Positions 40,350 through 49,798 of a DNA stretch of 64,000 nt are shown piece after piece (position 1 is the stretch's first letter; every line of letters starts with the position of its first letter). Both the position numbers and the translations under genes were made by a program. The notes below the pieces were generated by a model. That model did not search any database. It saw only the letters and a list, made by a program, of their open reading frames with translations, and was not told the origin of the DNA. The stretch comes from Parafilimonas sp. (GTDB lineage: Bacteria; Bacteroidota; Bacteroidia; Chitinophagales; Chitinophagaceae): the NCBI GenBank assembly GCA_017856455.1, contig JAFMEZ010000003.1, forward strand, positions 1 through 64,000, given 5' to 3'.

Positions 40350-40832
40350 GTGCAGGCAAAATCATATAAGGTTATTGAAAATCATGGAACTGTATCATTG
40401 GTAGAGGATGATGCAGGTATGAAGTCCCTTTTTTCAAATAAAGTATTTAAACCAGGGGAGATGATCTCCCCTTTTTTTGCAAAAGAAACTTTATCGACGC
40501 CAACATATTTGACGCTTCAACTTGATGATCAACAACATATATTATTGGGTCCAGCACATTTGCAATACACCAATCACAGTTGCGATCCTAATGCATTCTT
40601 TGATACAACTGAAATGAAAATGGTTGCTTTGCGGGAAATTCAACCAGGAGAGGAGATAACATTTTTTTATCCATCTACAGAGTGGAAAATGGATCGTGCA
40701 TTTGATTGTCATTGTGGGTCTCCACGTTGTTTAAAAAATATTCAAGGCGCATTTTACTTAACCAAAGAACAACAAAATCATTATAAACTCAATAACTTTA
40801 TCATTCATAAAATTCAGCAGACCTCTGATTAA
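40350..40832 (+). CDS. SET-domain protein (putative lysine methyltransferase-like)
   Basis: YTNHSCDPNAFF, VALREIQPGEEITFFYPS, CHCGSPRCLKNIQG (NHSCxPN, GEEIT, post-SET Cys cluster). GTG start. Confidence 0.82.
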   Translation: MQAKSYKVIENHGTVSLVEDDAGMKSLFSNKVFKPGEMISPFFAKETLSTPTYLTLQLDDQQHILLGPAHLQYTNHSCDPNAFFDTTEMKMVALREIQPGEEITFFYPSTEWKMDRAFDCHCGSPRCLKNIQGAFYLTKEQQNHYKLNNFIIHKIQQTSD

Positions 40833-40836
40833 AATT

Positions 40837-41709
40837 ATGCAATTGAAAAAGTTTCTTGTTGTTCTGTTTTGTTTACTTCCGTTTATAGAATCATATGCTC
40901 AACGTAACGATGATAAACTCCATCGTCAACTTACAAGTTTAATCAAAGGGTTCAATGGTAATATAGGCATCTACATAAAAAGTCTACGTAATGGAAAAAC
41001 AGTTTCCATCAATGGGGATACTGTATTCCCAACCGCCAGTATCGTTAAGGTTCCCATCTTGATAGGCATTATGGATCGTATTCAGAAAAAGGAACTTGAC
41101 TATCATCAGAAATTGGTATGGTACGATACATTAAACTATGATCCAGGTGAAGATATTGTTGCTTATCTCAAGCCTCAAACTGAAATAGAATTAAGTAAAG
41201 TGATGATGTTGATGATGACGATTTCAGATAATACCGGAAGCTTATGGCTTCAAAGTATTGCAGGCACTGGCACAAGAATCAATGACTTGATGGATCGCAT
41301 GGGCTATCGAGCAACAAGGGTAAACAGCAGAACTCCAGGAAGAGAATCTGATCGAACTGTATTTGGCTGGGGACAAACAACTCCTAATGAAATGGGTAAA
41401 ATTTTTGAAGATATTAAAGATGGTAAAATAATCAGCAGAGAAGCCTGCGATAAAATGTTGCGTATCATGGGAAGGCAATATTGGGATGAAGAAGCATTGT
41501 CTTCGATTCCTCCAAGTGTTTTTGTTGCATCAAAAAATGGAGCTGTTAATGCAAGTCGAAGTGAGGTTTTATATGTTAATGGTAAGCACCCATATATTTT
41601 AAGTTTGTTTACGAAAAACAATAAGGATATAAGTTGGAAACATGATAATGAGGCATGGGTGTTGACCAGAAAAATTTCAACATTGGTTTGGGATTATTTT
41701 AATAAATAA
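40837..41709 (+). CDS. Serine hydrolase related to class A beta-lactamases
   Basis: Signal peptide; PTASIVKVPILIGIMDR (SxxK), MMTISDNTGSLWLQ (SDN), KNGAVNASRSEVLYVNGK. Confidence 0.82.
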   Translation: MQLKKFLVVLFCLLPFIESYAQRNDDKLHRQLTSLIKGFNGNIGIYIKSLRNGKTVSINGDTVFPTASIVKVPILIGIMDRIQKKELDYHQKLVWYDTLNYDPGEDIVAYLKPQTEIELSKVMMLMMTISDNTGSLWLQSIAGTGTRINDLMDRMGYRATRVNSRTPGRESDRTVFGWGQTTPNEMGKIFEDIKDGKIISREACDKMLRIMGRQYWDEEALSSIPPSVFVASKNGAVNASRSEVLYVNGKHPYILSLFTKNNKDISWKHDNEAWVLTRKISTLVWDYFNK

Positions 41710-41716
41710 ATTATTG

Positions 41717-43363
41717 ATGATGAAACAACTATTTTTTTTGTTGATCATTGCAGCTATTTTTTCTTGTAACTCAACAAATAAGGCTGACAAGGTATATATC
41801 AATGGGAATATTTGGACAGGTGATTCTGTAAATTCCACTGCTTCGGTTATTGCGATTAAAGGAGATAAAATTATTTATGTTGGAAATGATGCAACTCAAA
41901 TAGAAAGTGCAGAAGTGATTGATTTGGGTGGGAAAATGGTGGTTCCCGGCTTTACAGATAATCATACGCATTTTCTTTCTGCAGGTTATGGTTTATCTAG
42001 TGTGAAGCTTAAAGATGCGATGACAAAAGCTGCATTTATACAGCGCATCAGTGATTATTGCAAACAACATCCTGGTGATAATTGGATTAGAGAAGGGAAT
42101 TGGGATAATGAAAACTGGGGAGGAGAACTGCCAAGTAAAGAGTGGATTGATTCTGTTACAGGAGATCATCCAATATTTATTTCTAGATATGATGGTCATA
42201 TGGCATTTGCCAATTCAAAAGCAATGGAGCTGGCAGGTGTAAATAAAAATACAATTTCTCCAGCTGGCGGGGTAATAGTAAAAAATGCAAAAGGTGAATT
42301 AACGGGATGTTTCAAAGATAAAGCCATGGCTTTGATTGATAAGGCAATACCTGATCCTACTGAAATCGAACTCGAAGAATATTATAAGTCAGCCGCAATG
42401 TACGCATTAGAGAGAGGAGTGACACATGTTAATGATATGGGTTCATATGGCGGATGGATGGATTTGAATACGTATAGAAGAGTGGCTGAGAAAAATAAGT
42501 CATTGATTAGGATGTATGCATTTATGCCATTGTCGACATGGAATAAGTTGGATTCATTTGTGCAAAAAAATGGAAGAGGTGACGACATGTTGAAGTGGGG
42601 TGGATTAAAAGGTTATGTTGATGGATCATTGGGTTCAACTACTGCATGGTTTCATGAGCCATATTTGGATGACCCTCATTCTCATGGACTTACCATAACC
42701 GATACCACAGATTTGAGAAATTGGGTAAAAGGTGCAGACAAAGCTGGTTTGCATATTGCGGTTCATGCTATAGGTGATCGTGCGAATGATTTTATTCTGT
42801 CTGTATATGATGAAGCAGAAAAAATCAATGGGGCAAGTGATAGACGGTTTAGGGTTGAACATGCGCAACATGTTCGTTTAGCTGCAATAGAAAATTTTGC
42901 GAAGCAAAAAGTTATTGCCTCCATGCATCCGTATCATTTAGTAGATGATGGTATTTGGGCAAATAAGCGATTGGACGAAAGCAGATTAAAAGGGACATAT
43001 GCGATCAAAGAAATGATGGACAAAGGTGCAACTGTTACATTCGGTTCTGATTGGCCCGTAGCTCCAGTAGACGCACTGTTTGGAATTTATGCTGCTGTAA
43101 CAAGACAAACAGGGGATAATAAAAATCCAAACGGATGGTATCCAGATCAGAAAATATCTGTTGAAAATGCATTGCGTTTTTACACCTTAAACAATGCATA
43201 TGCATCTTTTAGAGATGGAAAAATAGGAATGCTTAAAACGGGATACTACGCAGATTTTGCAGTGTTAGAACAAGACCTGTTTAAGATTGATCCAATAAAT
43301 ATTAAAAACGTAAAAGTAGATTTGACAGTTTTGAATGGGAAAGAAGTTTTTAAAAGAAAGTAA
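41717..43363 (+). CDS. Amidohydrolase family lipoprotein (YtcJ-like)
   Basis: Lipobox-like IIAAIFSCNS; VPGFTDNHTHFLSAG, GYVDGSLGSTTAWF, IAVHAIGDRANDFIL, RVEHAQH, TFGSDWPVAPVDAL. Confidence 0.92.
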   Translation: MMKQLFFLLIIAAIFSCNSTNKADKVYINGNIWTGDSVNSTASVIAIKGDKIIYVGNDATQIESAEVIDLGGKMVVPGFTDNHTHFLSAGYGLSSVKLKDAMTKAAFIQRISDYCKQHPGDNWIREGNWDNENWGGELPSKEWIDSVTGDHPIFISRYDGHMAFANSKAMELAGVNKNTISPAGGVIVKNAKGELTGCFKDKAMALIDKAIPDPTEIELEEYYKSAAMYALERGVTHVNDMGSYGGWMDLNTYRRVAEKNKSLIRMYAFMPLSTWNKLDSFVQKNGRGDDMLKWGGLKGYVDGSLGSTTAWFHEPYLDDPHSHGLTITDTTDLRNWVKGADKAGLHIAVHAIGDRANDFILSVYDEAEKINGASDRRFRVEHAQHVRLAAIENFAKQKVIASMHPYHLVDDGIWANKRLDESRLKGTYAIKEMMDKGATVTFGSDWPVAPVDALFGIYAAVTRQTGDNKNPNGWYPDQKISVENALRFYTLNNAYASFRDGKIGMLKTGYYADFAVLEQDLFKIDPINIKNVKVDLTVLNGKEVFKRK

Positions 43364-43373
43364 ATCTAAACTG

Positions 43374-44759
43374 TTAATCTTCTAATACTCTCTCTGCTTC
43401 TTTGATCATATCTTTTCTGATCATGTATTCAAAGTATCTTTTGTCATTCTCACTTCTTATACTTTGTACAAGTGGTTCATCCCAATCTGAAATCAATTTG
43501 AATTTTTCATTTACTGCATTGAACACTTCACTTCTGACTTTCTTTTGAAGTCCTATGTTTTTGTCTTTGACACCAAGCACATAGTTGATTTCATTGATGG
43601 TGGCAGTTTTATGCGAATTAGATTTCTCCAGCAACATACGTATCAAAGCTTTTTCAATATCTGAAAATTCAAATTTGAAATTTTTTGAATCTGACGATAG
43701 GGCTTTAATACGCTGTACTCTTTTGTCAATAATAATTTTGATAGATATAAAAGTTGAAACCAAAAATATAACTCCACCTAGAATCCATAGCCAAGTATAA
43801 TCTTTTATGGGGTTATATATATGTTCGCCAGTAAATTCAAATGCGTCTATATCCAAATGCACCGAATCAATTTTTTCAGATTCTCTGTCAATAGAATACA
43901 GTGTTTTATTTGTATGAAAGACCATGCTGTGGTCAGTTATTCTCATATAAAGCTGTGCGAATACATTGTCATTAAGTTTTAAAATTTTATTATTTAAGTA
44001 ATCAAAAAGGTATAATTGTTCAAAACTAAGTACAATAAGTCCTCTCTCTGTGCTAAGGAATAGATTAGATTCTTTTAATAAGTTAACAGCAATTTCTGTG
44101 GTATTACCTAAAACACTCCAATCATTTGATTTTAAATCAAATTTGTATGCAATTGGTAAAATTTTACCAATTTGGTAAGCGTTTTCTTTTAAAGCCGCGT
44201 TGATATCATATTGAAAGGCAGTGAAAAGTAGATTGTTTTTATAATCATGCCAGACATTAATGATTTTCAAAATTTGTGGTGCTACCTCAATATTTGTTTT
44301 AAGGACACTCCACTCCCTACTTTTTTCATCAAACTTTCTAATTAGTCCATTGTTTTTCCAAAATCCATACCCCCCATAATTATAGATGTCTGATTTGCTT
44401 GTGAAGTTGAATGAACCTATACAGTAATTTAAGTTTACTGTTTTGTCGATTTTTTTAAAAACAGCATTACTATCATTCAATTCAATTAGTTTATAAAGGA
44501 ATCCTCCTCCATCGTACCTCACATATATGTCATTATTTACTTTCATTAGAACCTGTTCTCTTTCCAAGAAGGATCCGTATGGAATTTTTAAATAACCGTT
44601 GGCAACTTTACTATAGATGGGATATATATATTGATTAGTACTCCTTAACAAGTTTAAAATTTTGACTTTATTTGTCTGAACTATTGAGTCATTCGCTTGA
44701 GAAAAGGTTATTTCCGATATCAGCAGGAATGAAAAAACCAAGGAAATAATAAATTTCAT
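43374..44759 (-). CDS. Propeller-like extracytoplasmic region / single TM / cytoplasmic putative helix-turn-helix protein
   Basis: Signal peptide; periplasmic region with blade-like repeats; TM YTWLWILGGVIFLVSTFISIKIII; C-term FSDIEKALIRMLLEKSNSHKTATINEINYVLGVKDKNIGLQKKVRSEVFNAVNEKF. Confidence 0.6.
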   Translation of the reverse strand: MKFIISLVFSFLLISEITFSQANDSIVQTNKVKILNLLRSTNQYIYPIYSKVANGYLKIPYGSFLEREQVLMKVNNDIYVRYDGGGFLYKLIELNDSNAVFKKIDKTVNLNYCIGSFNFTSKSDIYNYGGYGFWKNNGLIRKFDEKSREWSVLKTNIEVAPQILKIINVWHDYKNNLLFTAFQYDINAALKENAYQIGKILPIAYKFDLKSNDWSVLGNTTEIAVNLLKESNLFLSTERGLIVLSFEQLYLFDYLNNKILKLNDNVFAQLYMRITDHSMVFHTNKTLYSIDRESEKIDSVHLDIDAFEFTGEHIYNPIKDYTWLWILGGVIFLVSTFISIKIIIDKRVQRIKALSSDSKNFKFEFSDIEKALIRMLLEKSNSHKTATINEINYVLGVKDKNIGLQKKVRSEVFNAVNEKFKLISDWDEPLVQSIRSENDKRYFEYMIRKDMIKEAERVLED

Positions 44760-44782
44760 AAAATATTGGTATTCAATTATTT

Positions 44783-44800
44783 AACAGGAAATTTCCTGTT
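44783..44800. promoter_or_regulatory. Perfect 18-bp palindrome, candidate operator
   Basis: AACAGGAAATTTCCTGTT equals its own reverse complement; about 23 nt upstream of the minus-strand ATG at 44759. Confidence 0.7.
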
Positions 44801-44803
44801 TAT

Positions 44804-44811
44804 TAATTTTG
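44804..44811 (+). promoter_or_regulatory. Candidate Bacteroidota -7 element (TAATTTTG)
   Basis: Matches TAnnTTTG; no good -33 TTG found at the usual spacing. Confidence 0.35.
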
Positions 44812-44967
44812 GATTTATCTTATAAATATAGGCAATAACCTAGAAATTATCCAGTTACATAACCTAAATGATCAATATTGACAATATGGTAAAGCAATTT
44901 TGTTTGACTGTAACTCTTGATTATTTGTCCAACATACTGTTTGCTAATTCATGATTAGGCACCAACA

Positions 44968-44996
44968 AAAACCCATGTTTTAACATGGGTTTTTTG
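44968..44996 (+). terminator. Orphan intrinsic terminator in divergent intergenic region
   Basis: AAAACCCATGTT-TT-AACATGGGTTTTTT; no annotated gene ends here on either strand. Confidence 0.85.
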
Positions 44997-45055
44997 ATGA
45001 CTGGTAATCAGTCCTGATATCTACTTATTAATTTTAACCCCTTAAAACCTTTGTG

Positions 45056-47869
45056 ATGAAGAATAAATTTTTAGGACTCCTTTTTATTTATGTTGTTTCG
45101 GTCTTTCAATCCTTTTCTCAAGTAGATCTCAATGCTGCTTTGCCCATTGACCCTAAACTTGTCACTGGAAAATTGACCAATGGATTGACTTATTATATCA
45201 GAGAGAATAAGAAACCTGAGAAAAAAGTAGAATTGCGACTGGTAGTTAAAGTAGGATCTATTGTAGAGGATGATGATCAACAGGGATTAGCGCATATGGC
45301 TGAGCATATGGCATTTAACGGCACCAAAAATTTCAAAAAGAATGAAATCGTTTCATACTTGCAATCTATTGGAGTAGAATTTGGAAATGATTTAAATGCA
45401 TATACATCTTTTGATGAAACAGTCTATATCCTTCCTATTCCAACAGATCAACCAAACAATCTTGAAAAAGGATTTCAGATTTTAGAAGATTGGGCTCATC
45501 AGGTAACTTATTTTGATGAAGACATCAACAGTGAGCGTGCAATCATTTTAGAGGAGAGTCGTTTGGGAAAAAGTGGTGAGGAGAGAATGTTTAAGAAAAT
45601 ATATCCTGAACTTTTTAAAGGATCTCAATATGCCAACCGTTTGCCTATTGGGGTTGATAGCATTATCAAGGGTTTTCAACCTGATGCCATCAGAAGGTAT
45701 TACAGAGATTGGTATCGTCCAGATTTAATGGCAGTAATCGTAACAGGAGATATTTCAAAAGAGGAAGCACTCAAATACATCAATAAACATTTTGGAGGTA
45801 TTCAATCAAGCAGTAAAAGAGTCAGAAAATATTTTGATGTGCCACCATATCAATCATCTAAAGCGATGATCGTAACAGATAAAGAGGCTACTGGTTTTGA
45901 TTTTGGTATTATATATCCGGCTTTTAATTTTAAGCGCGCTACGAATGTGAAAGAATATAAGCAAGAGATTATTGAATCGCTGTATTCATCAATGTTATCA
46001 AATAGATTACAGGAATTGGTAAAAAAAGAAAATCCACCATTTGTATTTGCCTATGCTGGATTTGATGGATATGCTAGAAATTATAAATCTTTCATGATTC
46101 AGGGAGTTACAGGTACTAACGATGTTCAGAAAGGTATTGATGCAGCATTGACGGAAGTAGAAAGAGTAAAGCGTTTTGGTTTTACTGTTGCAGAATTGGA
46201 AAGAGCAAAGAAGACTGTATTGAGTAATTATGAAAAAAGCTGGAATAACAGAGATAAGACAGAGTCTGAAAATTATGCGCAAGAATACATCAGCAATTTT
46301 ATAGAGAATGAACCAGTTCCTGGGATAGAGTATGAGTTTGATATGGTAAAGAAATTATTACCAACCATTCAACTTAACGAAATCAATGCGGTAACTGATA
46401 GCTATAAAAATGAAAAAAATCGTTTCAGTTTTGTAATGGGGCCGGATGCATCAACAATTAAACTACCATCTGAGTCAGATATCGTAAAGATGTTGGATGC
46501 CAAGTCGGCCGATGCAAATATTAAACCATATGAAGAAAAAGCAATTGCTTCTTCATTGCTGAGTGTTGAACCCAAGGCAGGAAAAATTATTTCGACAACA
46601 AAAAATACAGTTTTAGGTACAACTGAACTTACACTTTCCAATGGGGTGAAAGTAACTTTAAAGCGAACTGATTTTAAAGATGATCAGATTCTACTCAATG
46701 GATCTCGTTATGGTGGCACCACAAATTATGGTTTGAAGGATAAGTATAGTGCAGAAAATGCAGTTGCTATTGTTTCAAGCATGGGAATCGGTGCCTTTAG
46801 TCCTGTTGATCTCGGAAAGGCGATGGCAGGGAAAGTTGCATCTGTTAGACCTTCTATGAGTCAGTATTCAGCAGGTTTTTCTGGAAGTTCAAGCAACAAG
46901 GATGTGGAGAGCATGTTCCAGTTGCTTTACTTAAACGTTACATCTCCAAGAAGAGACAGCGGATTGTTCAATGCTTATTTGCAAAGAGCAAAGGCTCAAG
47001 TTTCTATGTTGAAGTCGAATCCTCAAATCGCATTCATTGATACACTTTATACTGAGATATTCAATGGTAATCCATTGGCTCCCACAACAGTGCCCAAGAT
47101 GGAGCATTTTGATAAAATACAATTGGATAGGGTCATGTCAATATACAATGATCGATTGGGTGATGTAGGGGGGATGCATTTTAGTATTGTTGGAAGTTTT
47201 GATGAAAAGTTGATTACAGGGATGATTGAAAAATATATCGCATCATTACCTGCAAAAGGGAAGTCACTGTTTGTAGACAACAAGGTGAATGAATTTACTG
47301 GTGTAAAAGATTTCCGTTTCAGAAAAGGTAAAGAAGAAAAAAGTTTGATTGTTGGAATACTTCATGGTGAATTACCTTATTCAGAATCAAATGCTTTAAA
47401 ATTATTGGGATTAAGTGATGCATTGAACATCATTATTATTGAGGAAATGCGTGAAAAAATTCAAGGAATTTATGGAGGAGGCACCAATGTCTCACTCGAT
47501 AAAATTCCAGCAGGTAAATATCAGTTGGTCCTCCAATTGCCATGCGGACCAGATAAGGTGGATACACTCATCAAGGCATTCAACGCTGAATTAAAGTCGA
47601 TCGCTGAAAAAGGGATTGACCAGTCGTATGTAGAAAAGATTAAGAAGGCATGGGTTGAGAAGAGAAAGGTCGATATCAAGAAAAACGAATATTGGCTATC
47701 TGTTTTGCAGGCCTTAAAATCTGGGGAGAGAACAATAGATAGGGTTGTCAATGGCGAAAAATATTTGAATGCATTTTCTGCAAAAGATGTGCAGGATGCC
47801 GCCAAAATAGTTATGTCGGCCAAAGGCAAAATGATGGCCGTTCAGTTGCCAGAATCTCCAAAAAAGTAA
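45056..47869 (+). CDS. M16-family (pitrilysin-like) zinc peptidase
   Basis: GLAHMAEHMAFNGTKNF (HxxEH); LRLVVKVGSIVEDDDQQG; two-domain length. ATG at 45056 preferred. Confidence 0.95.
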   Translation: MKNKFLGLLFIYVVSVFQSFSQVDLNAALPIDPKLVTGKLTNGLTYYIRENKKPEKKVELRLVVKVGSIVEDDDQQGLAHMAEHMAFNGTKNFKKNEIVSYLQSIGVEFGNDLNAYTSFDETVYILPIPTDQPNNLEKGFQILEDWAHQVTYFDEDINSERAIILEESRLGKSGEERMFKKIYPELFKGSQYANRLPIGVDSIIKGFQPDAIRRYYRDWYRPDLMAVIVTGDISKEEALKYINKHFGGIQSSSKRVRKYFDVPPYQSSKAMIVTDKEATGFDFGIIYPAFNFKRATNVKEYKQEIIESLYSSMLSNRLQELVKKENPPFVFAYAGFDGYARNYKSFMIQGVTGTNDVQKGIDAALTEVERVKRFGFTVAELERAKKTVLSNYEKSWNNRDKTESENYAQEYISNFIENEPVPGIEYEFDMVKKLLPTIQLNEINAVTDSYKNEKNRFSFVMGPDASTIKLPSESDIVKMLDAKSADANIKPYEEKAIASSLLSVEPKAGKIISTTKNTVLGTTELTLSNGVKVTLKRTDFKDDQILLNGSRYGGTTNYGLKDKYSAENAVAIVSSMGIGAFSPVDLGKAMAGKVASVRPSMSQYSAGFSGSSSNKDVESMFQLLYLNVTSPRRDSGLFNAYLQRAKAQVSMLKSNPQIAFIDTLYTEIFNGNPLAPTTVPKMEHFDKIQLDRVMSIYNDRLGDVGGMHFSIVGSFDEKLITGMIEKYIASLPAKGKSLFVDNKVNEFTGVKDFRFRKGKEEKSLIVGILHGELPYSESNALKLLGLSDALNIIIIEEMREKIQGIYGGGTNVSLDKIPAGKYQLVLQLPCGPDKVDTLIKAFNAELKSIAEKGIDQSYVEKIKKAWVEKRKVDIKKNEYWLSVLQALKSGERTIDRVVNGEKYLNAFSAKDVQDAAKIVMSAKGKMMAVQLPESPKK

Positions 47870-47878
47870 CTTTTGAAC

Positions 47879-47910
47879 CAATAAGGGGCTTAAATGCCCC
47901 TTATTTTTTT
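47879..47910 (+). terminator. Intrinsic terminator downstream of M16 peptidase gene
   Basis: ATAAGGGGC-TTAAAT-GCCCCTTAT followed by TTTTTTT. Confidence 0.92.
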
Positions 47911-47959
47911 GAATCTTACGAAAACGGGAATAAATTCTTAAAATATTCCCTATGAGTTG

Positions 47960-47987
47960 TTGAAACTATCGTTCCAATTTAGTTTTG
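47960..47987 (+). promoter_or_regulatory. Candidate Bacteroidota sigma-A promoter for the export operon
   Basis: TTG-N17-TAGTTTTG matches TTG / TAnnTTTG consensus; just after a terminator and 5' of 48074. Confidence 0.6.
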
Positions 47988-48073
47988 CAGGATTGAACAT
48001 TTCCACTATATCATTTGTTTTCAAATGGTTATAAAAATGATCAAGGCTCCCGTTGTAGTTCTAAACTAATCCG

Positions 48074-49798
48074 ATGGCAATTTTAAAAGAATCAGTTTCC
48101 CTGAGTGGGGCACTCAAAAAATTTTTTCAGGTAATTCGACTTGAAAAAAAGGAAGTATCTGCCATCTATTTTTATTCCATTTTGAGTGGATTGATTCAAC
48201 TTTCTCTTCCATTAGGTATACAGGCGATCATCAATTTTGCACAGGCAGCGGCAGGATCTGGACGTCTTCCTGTTTCCATAGGAATATTAATTGCCCTGGT
48301 ATTGGGCGGGGTGTTGGTTGCTGGCATATTGCAGGTCAATCAAATGAAGATCATTGAAAAAATCCAACAACGACTTTTTACCAGATACGCATTTGAATTT
48401 AGTTTTAAAATTCCCAGGGTTGATTCCAACGCGATCAATCATTACCATTTTCCAGAATTGGTGAATCGATTTTTTGAAACAGTTACTTTACAGAAGGGGT
48501 TGTCTAAATTTTTGCTGGATATCCCTATGGCAATCATCCAAATTCTATTTGGATTGATATTATTATCGTTCTATAATCCCACATTCATTTTTTTAGGACT
48601 GTTACTCTTTATGCTTTTATACCTTGTTTTGTATTTCACTGCAAAACGTGGTTTGGCAGAGTCCATGAACGAGAGTGACTATAAATATAAAGTTGCGGGA
48701 TGGATGCAGGAGGTTGCAAGAGCTTTTAAGAGTTTTAAGGTTTCCGGAATGCATAATCTCCATTTGAAAAAGACGGATGAATATCTTGAAGGATACATAG
48801 CTTCTAAAACTGCACATTTTAAAACACTTGCTTACCAGTATTGGAGCCTGATCATTTTTAAATTATTGATCAGTGCAACGATGTTGATTATTGGATCTGT
48901 ACTCTTGGTTAACCAGCAGTTAAATGTTGGTCAATTTATTGCTGCTGAGATTGTTATTTTGTTGGTATTGAATGCAGTTGAAAAATTGATATTGAATTTA
49001 GAAAATGCATATGATCTGCTCACCGGACTGGAAAAAATAAGTAAAATAACTGATCAGCCTAGTGAGTCTGAAGGAAACATCAAGTTCGAGTCAACCCATT
49101 CAGGAATCACGATTTCTTCTCACAATATTGATTTTTCATATGACGAGGGACATCAAGTATTAAAAGATATAAACATAAATATTGCACCAGGTCAAAAAGT
49201 ATGCATCATGGGTGATGCGGCATCAGGTAAATCGACATTGATGGAATTATTGACTGGTAATCTAAAGTCCTTTGAAGGGAATCTGCTTATTAACAATATT
49301 CCTATCAATAACCTTGATATGGATTCATACCGAAGACATATTGGTGTCTTCTATGATGAGCAGGATATTTTCTATGCAAGTCTTATGGACAATATCTGTA
49401 TGGGCAATACTTCCATCACAGCCAATGAACTCATGCAACTAGCAGATGTAATTGGATTAAAGGAATACATCAATCAGTTGCCGAATGGTCTCGACACTAT
49501 GTTGGAACCTACCGGTAAGGGATTGAGTACCATTATTGCAAAAAAGGTTTTGTTATTGAGGACTATTGTCAATCAGCCTAAACTACTCTTGTTAGACGAG
49601 CCATTTGAGTTAGCAGGCGCCGAGTCGAGTAAAAATATAAGTGACTATTTACTTACGTTGAAAAACATAACAACAGTAGTCATTACTGGATATAAACCAT
49701 TTGCTGAGAAAGCAGATCTTGTAATTTGGATGGACCATGGCAAGATAAAACATATGGGTTCACCTTCTGAAGTTTTCACTAAACATGGGATTGCATGA
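48074..49798 (+). CDS. HlyB-type ABC exporter (no C39 peptidase) with degenerate NBD motifs
   Basis: N-terminal multi-TM exporter domain; Walker A GDAASGKST, Walker [10 protein letters not shown]; signature region GKGLSTIIAKK; followed by HlyD and TolC genes. Confidence 0.88.
   Translation: MAILKESVSLSGALKKFFQVIRLEKKEVSAIYFYSILSGLIQLSLPLGIQAIINFAQAAAGSGRLPVSIGILIALVLGGVLVAGILQVNQMKIIEKIQQRLFTRYAFEFSFKIPRVDSNAINHYHFPELVNRFFETVTLQKGLSKFLLDIPMAIIQILFGLILLSFYNPTFIFLGLLLFMLLYLVLYFTAKRGLAESMNESDYKYKVAGWMQEVARAFKSFKVSGMHNLHLKKTDEYLEGYIASKTAHFKTLAYQYWSLIIFKLLISATMLIIGSVLLVNQQLNVGQFIAAEIVILLVLNAVEKLILNLENAYDLLTGLEKISKITDQPSESEGNIKFESTHSGITISSHNIDFSYDEGHQVLKDININIAPGQKVCIMGDAASGKSTLMELLTGNLKSFEGNLLINNIPINNLDMDSYRRHIGVFYDEQDIFYASLMDNICMGNTSITANELMQLADVIGLKEYINQLPNGLDTMLEPTGKGLSTIIAKKVLLLRTIVNQPKLLLLDEPFELAGAESSKNISDYLLTLKNITTVVITGYKPFAEKADLVIWMDHGKIKHMGSPSEVFTKHGIA

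Noticed and set aside
40837-44759. Possible defence island (SET protein, peptidases, membrane sensor)
   Set aside because: No nuclease, helicase, TIR, CARF, reverse transcriptase or phage-related domain is visible; the context reads as catabolic.
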